A program made the translations under genes and the position numbers. 56,824 bases of DNA from Cacconaster sp964598495. Its GTDB lineage: Bacteria; Bacteroidota; Bacteroidia; Bacteroidales; UBA932. Positions 23,378-31,776 of the stretch are shown here, piece after piece. Position 1 is the first letter of the stretch; the number at the start of each line of letters is the position of its first letter. The stretch covers positions 1 through 56,824 of the forward strand of contig CAZRBY010000011.1 of NCBI GenBank assembly GCA_964598495.1, written 5' to 3'. The notes beneath the pieces were generated by a model, which made no database searches, was not told the origin of the DNA, and was given only the letters and a program-made list of their open reading frames with translations.

Positions 23378-24631
23378 TTACCAATCAACCGGTTTTCTGC
23401 TCAAAGGCATCGTCATACATCTGGCCCCGCCTCCGCCGCGAGGGAGCTCGGAGCCTTCAATTGAAATGCAGCAGCGGGCATAATCGGCAGGATTGCGTCT
23501 CCCCTGAATCACCTCCCACGCTGTCAATATCTCAAATCCGTGGCGCTGCATCTCTTCGAGGGTCATCTCATTTCGTGCATAGCATATAACTTTGCCCGGG
23601 GCAAAGGCAAACACATTGGAACCGCTATGCCACTGTTCGCGCTCCTGGTCCCATTCATCGCTTCCACCGCAATTTATGGGCTCCAGATCCATTCCGAGTC
23701 TGCGAAGTGCCGGCAGAATGCCGTTTACATTGTTGATTTTTGTCACTTTGCCGTTGTCAATGGTAATATGCACAGTCTGGTAGTGGTGGCCGCCGACAAT
23801 CAAAGGCTCGAATACCATACACTTGTCCCTGTCAAGCATGGTGAACACCATATCCAGATGAATAAAGGATTCGGGTTCGGAAGGTAGTTGTTGCACTATG
23901 ATATGTTTCCGACCCTTAGAACCGGTTTTGCAGAGGCGCGATATAAGGAAATCTATGCCACGCGTGCTGCTGCGCATACCATTGCCTATCACAAGTACAT
24001 CGTCACGGGCGATAAGAATATCACCCCCCTCCATATAAATATCAGGATTTGTAGGCTGGAAGTCGTGGGCGTTGATAATATCGCAGTCAAAAGCACCACT
24101 GCCGCTGTAAATAGCCTCCATTATGAGAGACTCGCGCATACGCACCTTATTAGCCATCCTGCAAATGAGCACCTGATTACCGATTGTGACTGAGGAGTCA
24201 CGGGTGAAATAGAAGTTATAAAGCGGGTAGAGTGCATAAAATTCATCACTGAGGAATGAAGTGAGGGTATTCTTGCGAGCCGGTCGCCCCTCAATCAGCA
24301 CTTTCGCCAGCTCCTTTGGAGTTATCTCCATCAATTGATCAAAGTACTCTGGAACCTGTTCGGTAACACAGATTCTGCCTACAAGTGCCTCTTTGCGCTC
24401 CTTATCTTCAAGCACCTTGAGTAAAAGATCCTTCACCTGATAGATCTTTGCAACTTTTGAGAGCACCCCCACTATCTGCTCATATTCGCGAAGTGCGATG
24501 GAAAGGTTGAGGATGTCGCTGTAAAGCGCACGTTGAGCCATCCGGGGGGTCATATTCTCGACTTCGGCTCCCGGAGTATGCAGGAGCACTGCCTCAAGAG
24601 CTCCTATCTCGGATTGTACGTTAATATTCAT
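23378..24631 (-). CDS. arcA: Arginine deiminase
   Basis: The 417-residue product has the guanidine-modifying fold. LLHTPGAEVENMTP lies at the N-terminus, FTRDSSVTIG near residue 140, MEGGDILIARDDVLVIGNG carries catalytic/binding acidic residues, and the nucleophilic cysteine sits in GGGARCMTMPLSRKPVDW at the C-terminus. The enzyme hydrolyses L-arginine to citrulline and ammonia. The rest of the ADI pathway (arcB, arcC, arcD) is not adjacent, so here it is a lone gene between manC and pheS, eight bases after manC. Confidence 0.95.
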   Translation of the reverse strand: MNINVQSEIGALEAVLLHTPGAEVENMTPRMAQRALYSDILNLSIALREYEQIVGVLSKVAKIYQVKDLLLKVLEDKERKEALVGRICVTEQVPEYFDQLMEITPKELAKVLIEGRPARKNTLTSFLSDEFYALYPLYNFYFTRDSSVTIGNQVLICRMANKVRMRESLIMEAIYSGSGAFDCDIINAHDFQPTNPDIYMEGGDILIARDDVLVIGNGMRSSTRGIDFLISRLCKTGSKGRKHIIVQQLPSEPESFIHLDMVFTMLDRDKCMVFEPLIVGGHHYQTVHITIDNGKVTKINNVNGILPALRRLGMDLEPINCGGSDEWDQEREQWHSGSNVFAFAPGKVICYARNEMTLEEMQRHGFEILTAWEVIQGRRNPADYARCCISIEGSELPRGGGGARCMTMPLSRKPVDW

Positions 24632-24639
24632 TAGTTTGA

Positions 24640-25737
24640 TTAAAGATATTTTGATTGCTCTTCGATTGCGAGTTCCGCCAGTATGTCCTTGAGCACCTTC
24701 TCATCATTCGGACAGATCAGGAGCACATCTTTTTCATCTATCACCATATAATCGTCCAGACCGCGGACAACCAGTAGCTTCTCGGGATTTTTCTCCCATA
24801 TTATGGAGTTGGAGACTCCGCGCAGAAGGGTGTTGGACGCATTGATGAAATTCCCCTCGGGGGTCTTATTGACCGAACGATCATAGAGGGAGTTCCAAGT
24901 GCCCACATCCGACCATCCGAAATTGGATAGAAAGATCCAGGCTCTGGAGGTTTTCTCCATTACGCCATAATCGATCGATATGGATGGGCTGTTGTCATAC
25001 ACTTTCAGTATGAAATCCTTTTCGCCGGGTGTGTTGTAGATTCCTTCGCCTTTGGCAAAAAGGGTGGCCACCTCCGGAAGGTGATTTTCCAATTCCGCTT
25101 TAATGGCGCTAAGATTCCAGATGAATATACCCGAATTCCAGAAAAATTCTCCCGTTTCGATGAATACCTTAGCAAGCTCCTCATTGGGTTTTTCTGTAAA
25201 TGTCTTTACTGCATAAGAGGAGTGTCCGCTTATAATGCGGTTAGTTTGGCGGTTGATCTGTATATACCCGTAATTGGTATCGGGACGGGTAGGTTTGATA
25301 CCTATGGTAAAGAGATCCTTGCTGCTCGAAGCGTGCTCAAGAGCGCAGTTTATGGTGTTGCAGAAATTCTCCTCTCCGGTGATGAAATGATCAGAAGGTG
25401 CGACTACCACTGTGGCATCGGGATTCTTGTCATAGAGCTTGTAGGTAGCATAAGCTATACAGGGCGCAGTATTGCGCTTGTAGGGCTCAAGGAGAATATT
25501 ATCAGGAAGAATGTCGGGGAGTTGCTCTTTGACCAGATCGGCGTATTGATGTGAGGTGACAATGAGAATGTTTTCAACCGGGACAATCTTCACGAATCTG
25601 TCGTAAGTCATCTGGATGAAAGTACGACCAAGTCCGAGGATGTCAAGAAACTGTTTTGGTCTGGCATTTCTGCTCATTGGCCAGAAACGGCTTCCCGCAC
25701 CACCGGCCATAATAATACAATAATAATTCTTATTCAT
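24640..25737 (-). CDS. manC: Mannose-1-phosphate guanylyltransferase
   Basis: The 365-residue product has the nucleotidyltransferase signature MAGGAGSRFWPMSRNARPKQ at residues ~10-29. VAPSDHFI, NYGYIQ, FTEKPN and the metal-site segment FFWNSGIFIWN follow. It makes GDP-mannose from mannose-1-phosphate and GTP for envelope glycans. It is the short form without the C-terminal isomerase domain of bifunctional enzymes. It lies 14 bp after yraN and 8 bp before arcA, so cotranscription is likely. Confidence 0.93.
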   Translation of the reverse strand: MNKNYYCIIMAGGAGSRFWPMSRNARPKQFLDILGLGRTFIQMTYDRFVKIVPVENILIVTSHQYADLVKEQLPDILPDNILLEPYKRNTAPCIAYATYKLYDKNPDATVVVAPSDHFITGEENFCNTINCALEHASSSKDLFTIGIKPTRPDTNYGYIQINRQTNRIISGHSSYAVKTFTEKPNEELAKVFIETGEFFWNSGIFIWNLSAIKAELENHLPEVATLFAKGEGIYNTPGEKDFILKVYDNSPSISIDYGVMEKTSRAWIFLSNFGWSDVGTWNSLYDRSVNKTPEGNFINASNTLLRGVSNSIIWEKNPEKLLVVRGLDDYMVIDEKDVLLICPNDEKVLKDILAELAIEEQSKYL

Positions 25738-25751
25738 AGTGAGAGAAAATA

Positions 25752-26120
25752 CTAATAATAAATCGGGAAGAATGCAGCCGGGATGAACTCCAAATCGGTA
25801 GTACCGTCCTTGTGAAACATTATGGACACGATATCAAAACGCACCTCTTTTGTAATGTTCCTCGACCTGATGTATCTTCTCGCCGCCCTCACAAGAAAAC
25901 GCTGCTTGAGCCAATCCACCTGCTCGAACGGGGCAATCGAAGAGGGAAATTTCAATGATTTGACTTCCACGATGTGGAGAAAATCATTGCTCTCCATTAT
26001 CAGGTCTATCTCTTTATGTTCTGACCTCCAATTGCGCTCTCTAAGCTCCATCCCCTCTTTTTGAAGCCATTCAAGGGCTATATCTTCGGCCATCCTTCCC
26101 TGCGTCATCCTTCCGTTCAT
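25752..26120 (-). CDS. UPF0102 (YraN) endonuclease-like protein
   Basis: The product has about 122 residues, starting at the ATG of MNGRMTQGRMAED. That ATG sits directly after a perfect -7 element, ruling out the longer frame. The conserved UPF0102 pattern is present: GRMAEDIALEWLQKEG, RNWRSEHKEIDLIM and VEVKSLKF. This is a restriction-endonuclease-like fold with D/E-x-K residues (EIDLIM...EVK). The cellular substrate of the family is not established. It is first in the yraN-manC-arcA-pheS operon. Confidence 0.88.
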   Translation of the reverse strand: MNGRMTQGRMAEDIALEWLQKEGMELRERNWRSEHKEIDLIMESNDFLHIVEVKSLKFPSSIAPFEQVDWLKQRFLVRAARRYIRSRNITKEVRFDIVSIMFHKDGTTDLEFIPAAFFPIYY

Positions 26121-26126
26121 AATATA

Positions 26127-26134
26127 CAAATGTA
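26127..26134 (-). promoter_or_regulatory. -7 element of yraN-manC-arcA-pheS (near-leaderless)
   Basis: It reads TACATTTG on the minus strand, a perfect TAnnTTTG, ending only six bases before ATG 26120. The mRNA would have almost no leader. Confidence 0.55.
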
Positions 26135-26165
26135 GCAAATTATTCGGACAATCATCCATAACCAT

Positions 26166-26205
26166 ACAAAAAATAGAGGGTGACCGCAAAATTACGATCA
26201 CCCTC
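26166..26205 (-). terminator. Intrinsic terminator after the BACON/OB-fold lipoprotein gene
   Basis: GAGGGTGA (26176-26183) pairs with TCACCCTC (26198-26205). On the minus strand it is followed by CTATTTTTTG. It separates the lipoprotein gene from the yraN promoter. Confidence 0.8.
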
Positions 26206-26239
26206 CCGATCTCCTGAAATGGAGATGTTTCAGACCCTT

Positions 26240-28243
26240 CTATTCAGCGTAAGTAATCTCGATTTTTTCGAGATATACCGCATATTGGGAAGTGTTTTTC
26301 AATGTAAAAAACTTATGGTTTCCCCCTGAAAGGTCGTAAGTTGATGTAGTCTCATCAGAAGTTGCTGCAATTACAGTCTCTCCGGGATTTGCCGTAGCAC
26401 CTGCATAAAGCACGAGATTTGTTGGATACCATGATTTACCCGAAGCGCAAGTAACCTTGATGGTCTTAATCTTCTTTGTGCCTACAACATTGGTGATATA
26501 GCCGCCTTCTCTATCCTTGGCACTGCTAAACTGGATACCGCTACCGTAGTTTGCCACATTGACGATCTGGAATTTCTGACCTGAAAGAGTAACTTCTGTA
26601 ACACCGGTAGGGTAAGCTGTAGGGAGACCATCAACTGTCAAAGTGAGAACGCCGGAACCTACCTCGCCACCTCCGCTGCCGGCAGTGTGTGAAATATAAT
26701 ATCCATTAGCAACTTGCTCCTTCTGCTCAGGAACTTTTGCGTTAGCGTATTGGCCGCGCTGTCCTATCATAGTCACAACGTCACCTACTTTGAGGCCAAG
26801 CGAAGCGAATGATTTGTCATTCTTAGCAACACCGCTTACGGTAAGACCATATACATACACTGTACCGGTCTCATCCTTTAGGTAGAAGTTGCCGTAAACA
26901 TCGCTTATAATCTCTGTAATGGTACCTGTTATCTTATAGTAGGGAGAAACAAGTGCAGTAGAAGCAACCTCTTTGGAAAGGAATTCGGCAACTGATGCCA
27001 CAGTGGTATGACTGGTATGACTTACGTGGTAAGCCGGACCTCCAACCTGTGCAGTTCCCTTGTAAGAGGCTCTTGTTCCGATAAGGGTTACAACATCACC
27101 TTCCTTGATTCCAAGGCTGGGGAATGATTTGTCATTGCTGGCTACCTGGGTAGCTGTAAGACCGTAAACATACACTTTGCCTGTTGCATCCACAAGGTCG
27201 AAGTTGCCGTATGCACCGGCTGCAAGGTTGGTAACCTTTCCTGTGAGACGGTAGAGAGCAGTCGGTGAATCGGGTTGTGCGAGGAAGTCTTTTATAAACA
27301 TCTCGAGGATCGAACCTTCTTGTGTTACTGTGGTCTCAGCCGTATTTACTTGACCTTTTGAAGTGGTGGTGAAGACAAGAGTTGTCTTTCTTGCACCGCC
27401 TTCGTTTGGAGCCGCTTTGAATCTTACGGTAGCTTTTGTGCCGCTGAGCACGATGGCCTCAACTGTGAGCCAGGACTTGGCATTGTCGGGAATGGAAATT
27501 GACAAACCGTCACCTTTACAGGTAAGTTGCACCTCAAAAGTTTCGCCGGCTTTGCCTACCTCAACGGGATCTGACTCCACTTTGATGAGGGACTTGGTAA
27601 CCTTTAAAACTTTCACGTCAACAAGTTCAATAATGTTGTTGTAGGTGGTTTTAGGGCCCTCTACAAGAACCTTATCGCCGACTTCGATGCCAAAGCTCTT
27701 CCAGTTGTAGCTACCGGTCTTGTCCACAGTACCGTAGATATAGATGGTTCCGGTTGCGTCCTGAAGATACCAGTTGCCGTAAGTGGTGTTTGCGATTGAT
27801 GTACATACCCCCTCTGCCTGATAGGTCTTACCGTTCGGGCCGGCAATGATCTGGGCACAAGTAGAAGGAGTAAGTTTGCCTGAGCCCACCTGCTGGGCAA
27901 CATTGATATATTGTACGTTTGCACCAACCTTGATGGTAAGCTCAGCTGAACGCGTATCAAGAGATTCATCAGCTTTGAAGGTTACTGCTATCTCACCTGC
28001 TCCACCACTTGAGGGAGTGATAGTGAGCCAACCAGGTACCGAGTTGAATGCCCAGGCCTCGGTAGCCTTGACCGTAATGGTCTGGCTGCCACCTGCGGCG
28101 GGAATGGAAATATAGGAACTTGAAACCTGCAGTGAAGCTAAATCACCCGGCAATTGATTCATACATCCGACAGCAAAAGCCAGAGTTGCTACAAATGCTG
28201 TGAGTAAATATCTTAGTTTCATACTGAATTTCGTGTTATGCAT
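26240..28243 (-). CDS. Lipoprotein with two BACON domains and three OB-fold modules
   Basis: The 667-residue product has a lipobox around FAVGC. BACON-type domains are at ~35-118 (ISIPAAGGSQTITVKATEAW, SGGAGEIAVTF) and ~225-315. OB-fold-like modules follow the pattern of an entry strand, YGNFYLKDETGTVYVYG, then GLKVGDVVTMIG. One lies at ~130-215 and two near-duplicate copies in tandem at ~325-410 and ~425-515. A final beta-sandwich (~540-667) resembles a carbohydrate-binding fold. BACON domains often anchor glycan or mucin binding. The ATG overlaps the receptor stop as TAATG, so translation is probably coupled. An internal ATG at 28222 is an alternative start. Confidence 0.78.
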   Translation of the reverse strand: MHNTKFSMKLRYLLTAFVATLAFAVGCMNQLPGDLASLQVSSSYISIPAAGGSQTITVKATEAWAFNSVPGWLTITPSSGGAGEIAVTFKADESLDTRSAELTIKVGANVQYINVAQQVGSGKLTPSTCAQIIAGPNGKTYQAEGVCTSIANTTYGNWYLQDATGTIYIYGTVDKTGSYNWKSFGIEVGDKVLVEGPKTTYNNIIELVDVKVLKVTKSLIKVESDPVEVGKAGETFEVQLTCKGDGLSISIPDNAKSWLTVEAIVLSGTKATVRFKAAPNEGGARKTTLVFTTTSKGQVNTAETTVTQEGSILEMFIKDFLAQPDSPTALYRLTGKVTNLAAGAYGNFDLVDATGKVYVYGLTATQVASNDKSFPSLGIKEGDVVTLIGTRASYKGTAQVGGPAYHVSHTSHTTVASVAEFLSKEVASTALVSPYYKITGTITEIISDVYGNFYLKDETGTVYVYGLTVSGVAKNDKSFASLGLKVGDVVTMIGQRGQYANAKVPEQKEQVANGYYISHTAGSGGGEVGSGVLTLTVDGLPTAYPTGVTEVTLSGQKFQIVNVANYGSGIQFSSAKDREGGYITNVVGTKKIKTIKVTCASGKSWYPTNLVLYAGATANPGETVIAATSDETTSTYDLSGGNHKFFTLKNTSQYAVYLEKIEITYAE

Positions 28244-31200
28244 TAGTTAAACATATATTTGATACCTACCTGCACATACCAGCACTGACCGATACTGTGG
28301 GAATATGTCCAGGTCTGGGTATCTGCATTTACAGCATCTATTGTAGTGAATACCGGAACACCGTCAGGACCGATGGACTGTACGTCGAGGATACGGCCTG
28401 AGTTAAGGAGAGGATTCATGAACTTACTCACTCCCCATGAAGAGTTGAATAAGTTGAGTACATTCTGGAAGTCAACACTGAGCTGGAGAGTATTTGTAGA
28501 CTTGCCCACTTTCACCTTGAAGTCATGTGTGTAGCGGAAATCAAGTCTGTGCACCCAAGGAGAGTAAACACTGTATGCCTCCGCATACTGACCCTTATGA
28601 CTGCTCAGATATGGGTCCTTATTTGCAAATGCCCAATAACGGTTGGCGTCATCCTGGCTTGCAAATTTGATTTCCGACTCATCTTTAGGAATGTAGATTA
28701 CATCATAGTTGTAGTTGTCATTGTTGAGATCCTTAGCATACATATATGTGTAATTGGCACCGCCTCTCCAAGTCTCGTAGAAGAGACTGAAGCTATTACA
28801 GCACTTATCCTTGTAGGTAAGGGATGCAAATACGCGGTCAGGAGTCACATATTGTGAATTGTGGAGGGTGGGATTGTTGGGACCCTCTGAGGTCGGAATA
28901 TATGTAAATGCTGAAGAAGCATCGCTACCCGGCATACCTGTCAGCTCTTTGGATACCGTATGGGTATAAGCGGCTGTAAAGTGGAGATCCTTGATAGGCG
29001 TCATATTGAATGTAACGCTGGCGGTTCCACCGTAACCCCTGTTTGTATTGGTAAGCAGATACGCTGAAGTATTAGTGTAAGTGTATTTTGAAGGATAGAT
29101 ATGACGGTTGTCAGCACCATTGAGCCTTGCAAAACCTTCTACCGACTTCATGTTGATGTCCTGGATGCAAACACCATTTATGGTCTTGTTTAAGATACCC
29201 TCAACGGAAATGTTCATTGGGAATGAAGTAGGGAATGCATAGTCAACTGCAAGAGAGGTCTTCCATACCTGAGGCATCTTGAAACCGGGATCCACAGCTG
29301 CAATGGATGCAGGTAGAACACCATCCTTAGGAGAAACGGTGCTCGGCATACCAAGTGAGATGAGTTTCTCGCGAAGCTTATCCATATCGGTAATCAGACC
29401 ACCCTTGAAATTATCGAGAAGAGGATCGGGCTTGCCTACACCACCTGAGTATCTGGTAGTGATCTTGGCCTGGTACTGAACCATACCGGAGTTGGTCGGC
29501 ATGTTCGTGAAGAACACGAGAGGAAGACGGCCGGTAAACATACCTGTACCGCCGCGTACCTTGAGGCTTTTATCACCGAGAACATCCCAGGTAAAACCGA
29601 TACGTGGAGAAACCTGCACCTTCGGAGTAGGCCATTTACCCGTATCAATGTTATAACCATTGTAGTCCTGGTCATAGATTTTCTGATTGGTCATTATGTC
29701 GGAGTTGTCAAAGAGAATGGTCTCGAGACGAAGGCCTGCCGTAAGTTTGAATCTGCTAGTCACATCCCAATCATCCTGCGCGTAAGCGGATAGCTTATGG
29801 AAAGTAACACGGGCTGCGGGATTAAGTTCTCCATCATAACCATAAGTCATATTGACAGTCTCAGGAGTTGCACCGTTGAGGAAATCATCAAGCGAATGGT
29901 AGCGGTAATATCCGGTGCCATTACGCATATAGGAGTTGTCAGCCATCTGATATTCGTAGCTGAGACCACCGGTAATCTTGTGGGCTCCCGCGTAGTAGGT
30001 AATATCATCCTTAGCTGTTACCACGGTGTTGTGCACGCCGTTGTTCCAGGTAAAGAGCTCGTAACCTACAGACATGTATGGAGTGATTGTACCTGTACCG
30101 TCGAGGATGTCGATGAAGGGGAAGGGCTTCGAGCTGGTTCCGCGGATATCATCGAGTTTGGAGAAGGTCACGAGAAGCTGGTTGGAGAGATTGTCGGTTA
30201 AACGGCTGTTGAGGTCAAGCGAGAATGTGTTCACCTTGTTGTCCATCGAGTACATCGAGTTGGCAAAAGCCATAGAGTACTGGGAGAAACGGCCTTGAGT
30301 AGTACGCTGTCCGCAGTCCGATGAAGATGCGTTGGTAGAATTCCATCTCTGGTTGAGAGTGTAGTTGTAACGCAGGGCGAGCTTGTGTTTCCGGCTGATG
30401 TTCCAGTCCAGACGGGCAAGAATCTTCATATTGGACTCATCGGCAGGATAGTCGGTCCAAGATCCCGTATCGTAATCATACTTTGTTTTCAAAAACTCTG
30501 AAACCCTCTTCATATCGGCCTGTGTGGTGCGAGATATATAGTTGTCGGCGTCTGCCACACCGTCAACAGATGCCCTCCAGCGATTTACGACGGTAGGACT
30601 CATCTGGTACTCGTAGTTGACAAAGAAGAAGAGTTTGTTTTTCACAATAGGACCGCCGAGTGTAAAACCGTAAGTTGTGGTCCTATCCCTATCGCGTGCA
30701 CCGGCAATATCTTTACCGTCAACGGCATTACCGCGCATATTCTCATTACGATGGTATGCGTATGCGGAGCCTCTGAAAGTATTGGTACCCGACTTGGTGA
30801 TGGCGTTCACGCCACCGCCGATAAAGTTGGTCTGGCGCACATCGTAAGGGGATATCACAACCTGCACCTCTTCGATTGCATCGATTGAAATCGGGCTGCC
30901 GCCACCGGGAAGGCTGGAACTCAGACCGAAGTTGTTGTTGAAATTGGCTCCGTCAACGGTAAAGTTGGCAGTACGTCCGTCTGTACCGACGAAGCTCATA
31001 CCATTGCCGCCGTAAGGAGAGAGTTTTGTCACTTCAGTAATACTGCGACTGATAGTAGGGAGATTCTCCATCTGTTGCCTGGAAATATTGGTGGCTGCAC
31101 CTGTTTTCTCAGTTGAGAACTTTGAAACGGGGGAAGCAATCACCAATGCCTCAGTGAGGAGTTCTGAACTCTCTTGGATAACGGAATTTAGAGCGTACTG

Positions 31201-31506
31201 TTCACCGAGTTGTAGGATGATATCGGTGTAGGTAACGGTCTGAAAACCGAGGGAAGAGATTTCAACTGAATAGGGACCACCAACACGCATACCCTGGATA
31301 GCATAGCGACCTTCAGCATTGGTGACCGCACCATAAACTGTACCGGAGGGCTGGTGCGTGGCAACAACCGCAATGCCGACTGCCGGCACACCGGATGATT
31401 CGGTAATCTGTCCGCCGAGGGAGGATGTAGTAATCTGTGCAAACGAGGTCACAGAAAACAACAGTGCCACGAATGCGGACAAGAGGAACTTGATTGTTAG
31501 TTTCAT
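28243..31506 (-). CDS. Oar-like TonB-dependent receptor
   Basis: The 1087-residue outer-membrane receptor has a signal peptide (to ~residue 23) and a carboxypeptidase-regulatory-like domain (SLGGQITESSGVPAVGIAVV...). The plug has the Oar-type signature FVGTDGRTANFTVDGANFNN and VQVVISPYDVRQTNFIGGGV, and KSGTNTFRGSAYAYHRNENM opens the barrel, which ends VQVGIKYMFN. Oar-like receptors act in protein or peptide traffic in some bacteria, but ligands are mostly unknown. It pairs with the overlapping BACON/OB-fold lipoprotein gene, which is probably its surface partner. Confidence 0.9.
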   Translation of the reverse strand: MKLTIKFLLSAFVALLFSVTSFAQITTSSLGGQITESSGVPAVGIAVVATHQPSGTVYGAVTNAEGRYAIQGMRVGGPYSVEISSLGFQTVTYTDIILQLGEQYALNSVIQESSELLTEALVIASPVSKFSTEKTGAATNISRQQMENLPTISRSITEVTKLSPYGGNGMSFVGTDGRTANFTVDGANFNNNFGLSSSLPGGGSPISIDAIEEVQVVISPYDVRQTNFIGGGVNAITKSGTNTFRGSAYAYHRNENMRGNAVDGKDIAGARDRDRTTTYGFTLGGPIVKNKLFFFVNYEYQMSPTVVNRWRASVDGVADADNYISRTTQADMKRVSEFLKTKYDYDTGSWTDYPADESNMKILARLDWNISRKHKLALRYNYTLNQRWNSTNASSSDCGQRTTQGRFSQYSMAFANSMYSMDNKVNTFSLDLNSRLTDNLSNQLLVTFSKLDDIRGTSSKPFPFIDILDGTGTITPYMSVGYELFTWNNGVHNTVVTAKDDITYYAGAHKITGGLSYEYQMADNSYMRNGTGYYRYHSLDDFLNGATPETVNMTYGYDGELNPAARVTFHKLSAYAQDDWDVTSRFKLTAGLRLETILFDNSDIMTNQKIYDQDYNGYNIDTGKWPTPKVQVSPRIGFTWDVLGDKSLKVRGGTGMFTGRLPLVFFTNMPTNSGMVQYQAKITTRYSGGVGKPDPLLDNFKGGLITDMDKLREKLISLGMPSTVSPKDGVLPASIAAVDPGFKMPQVWKTSLAVDYAFPTSFPMNISVEGILNKTINGVCIQDINMKSVEGFARLNGADNRHIYPSKYTYTNTSAYLLTNTNRGYGGTASVTFNMTPIKDLHFTAAYTHTVSKELTGMPGSDASSAFTYIPTSEGPNNPTLHNSQYVTPDRVFASLTYKDKCCNSFSLFYETWRGGANYTYMYAKDLNNDNYNYDVIYIPKDESEIKFASQDDANRYWAFANKDPYLSSHKGQYAEAYSVYSPWVHRLDFRYTHDFKVKVGKSTNTLQLSVDFQNVLNLFNSSWGVSKFMNPLLNSGRILDVQSIGPDGVPVFTTIDAVNADTQTWTYSHSIGQCWYVQVGIKYMFN

Positions 31507-31545
31507 AAATATGTTTGGTTTATAAAAAAATCGCTTCGATCATTG

Positions 31546-31553
31546 CAAAGTTA
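31546..31553 (-). promoter_or_regulatory. -7 element of the Oar-like receptor operon
   Basis: It reads TAACTTTG on the minus strand, a perfect -7 match, 39 bases before ATG 31506. Confidence 0.6.
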
Positions 31554-31590
31554 CACTAAATTGCACTAAATCACCTTATTTAATTGTGTT

Positions 31591-31618
31591 ACTTTTCAAC
31601 ACCACATTGTTGAAAAGT
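31591..31618. promoter_or_regulatory. 10-bp inverted repeat between divergent promoters
   Basis: ACTTTTCAAC (31591-31600) and GTTGAAAAGT (31609-31618) are perfect inverted copies around an 8-base spacer. The right arm touches the metK -33 box (TTTTG 31618-31622). The position suits an operator for one or both divergent units. Confidence 0.5.
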
Positions 31619-31649
31619 TTTGCGGATAAAAAGATTTTTCCTACCTTTG
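31618..31649 (+). promoter_or_regulatory. metK promoter
   Basis: -33 TTTTG (31618-31622) and -7 TACCTTTG (31642-31649) are separated by 19 bases, an excellent Bacteroidota promoter. Transcription would begin near 31655, just before the riboswitch. Confidence 0.8.
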
Positions 31650-31659
31650 CAGCCGTAAA

Positions 31660-31760
31660 AGGGAGTGGAAAGATTTGACTGCTTGCAACCACTGTAAAAA
31701 ATGCTAAAATTGCCTTTATGATGTCAAATCCTACATTCCCGAGTGATTTGACTTTTTTAT
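31660..31760 (+). promoter_or_regulatory. SAM-II riboswitch with expression-platform terminator
   Basis: The aptamer matches the SAM-II pattern. P1 arms AGTGG (31664-31668) and CCACT (31689-31693) enclose GATTTGACTGCTTGCAA. Downstream comes the pseudoknot strand GTAAAAAATGCTAAAA. The expression platform is GTCAAATC (31723-31730) pairing with GATTTGAC (31745-31752), followed by a T-run. The same GATTTGAC occurs inside the aptamer (31672-31679), so GTCAAATC can pair with either copy. SAM binding should hide the aptamer copy, let the terminator form and switch metK off. The identification is by motif; the mechanism is inferred. Confidence 0.85.
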
Positions 31761-31776
31761 TTTAAGACTATACCAA

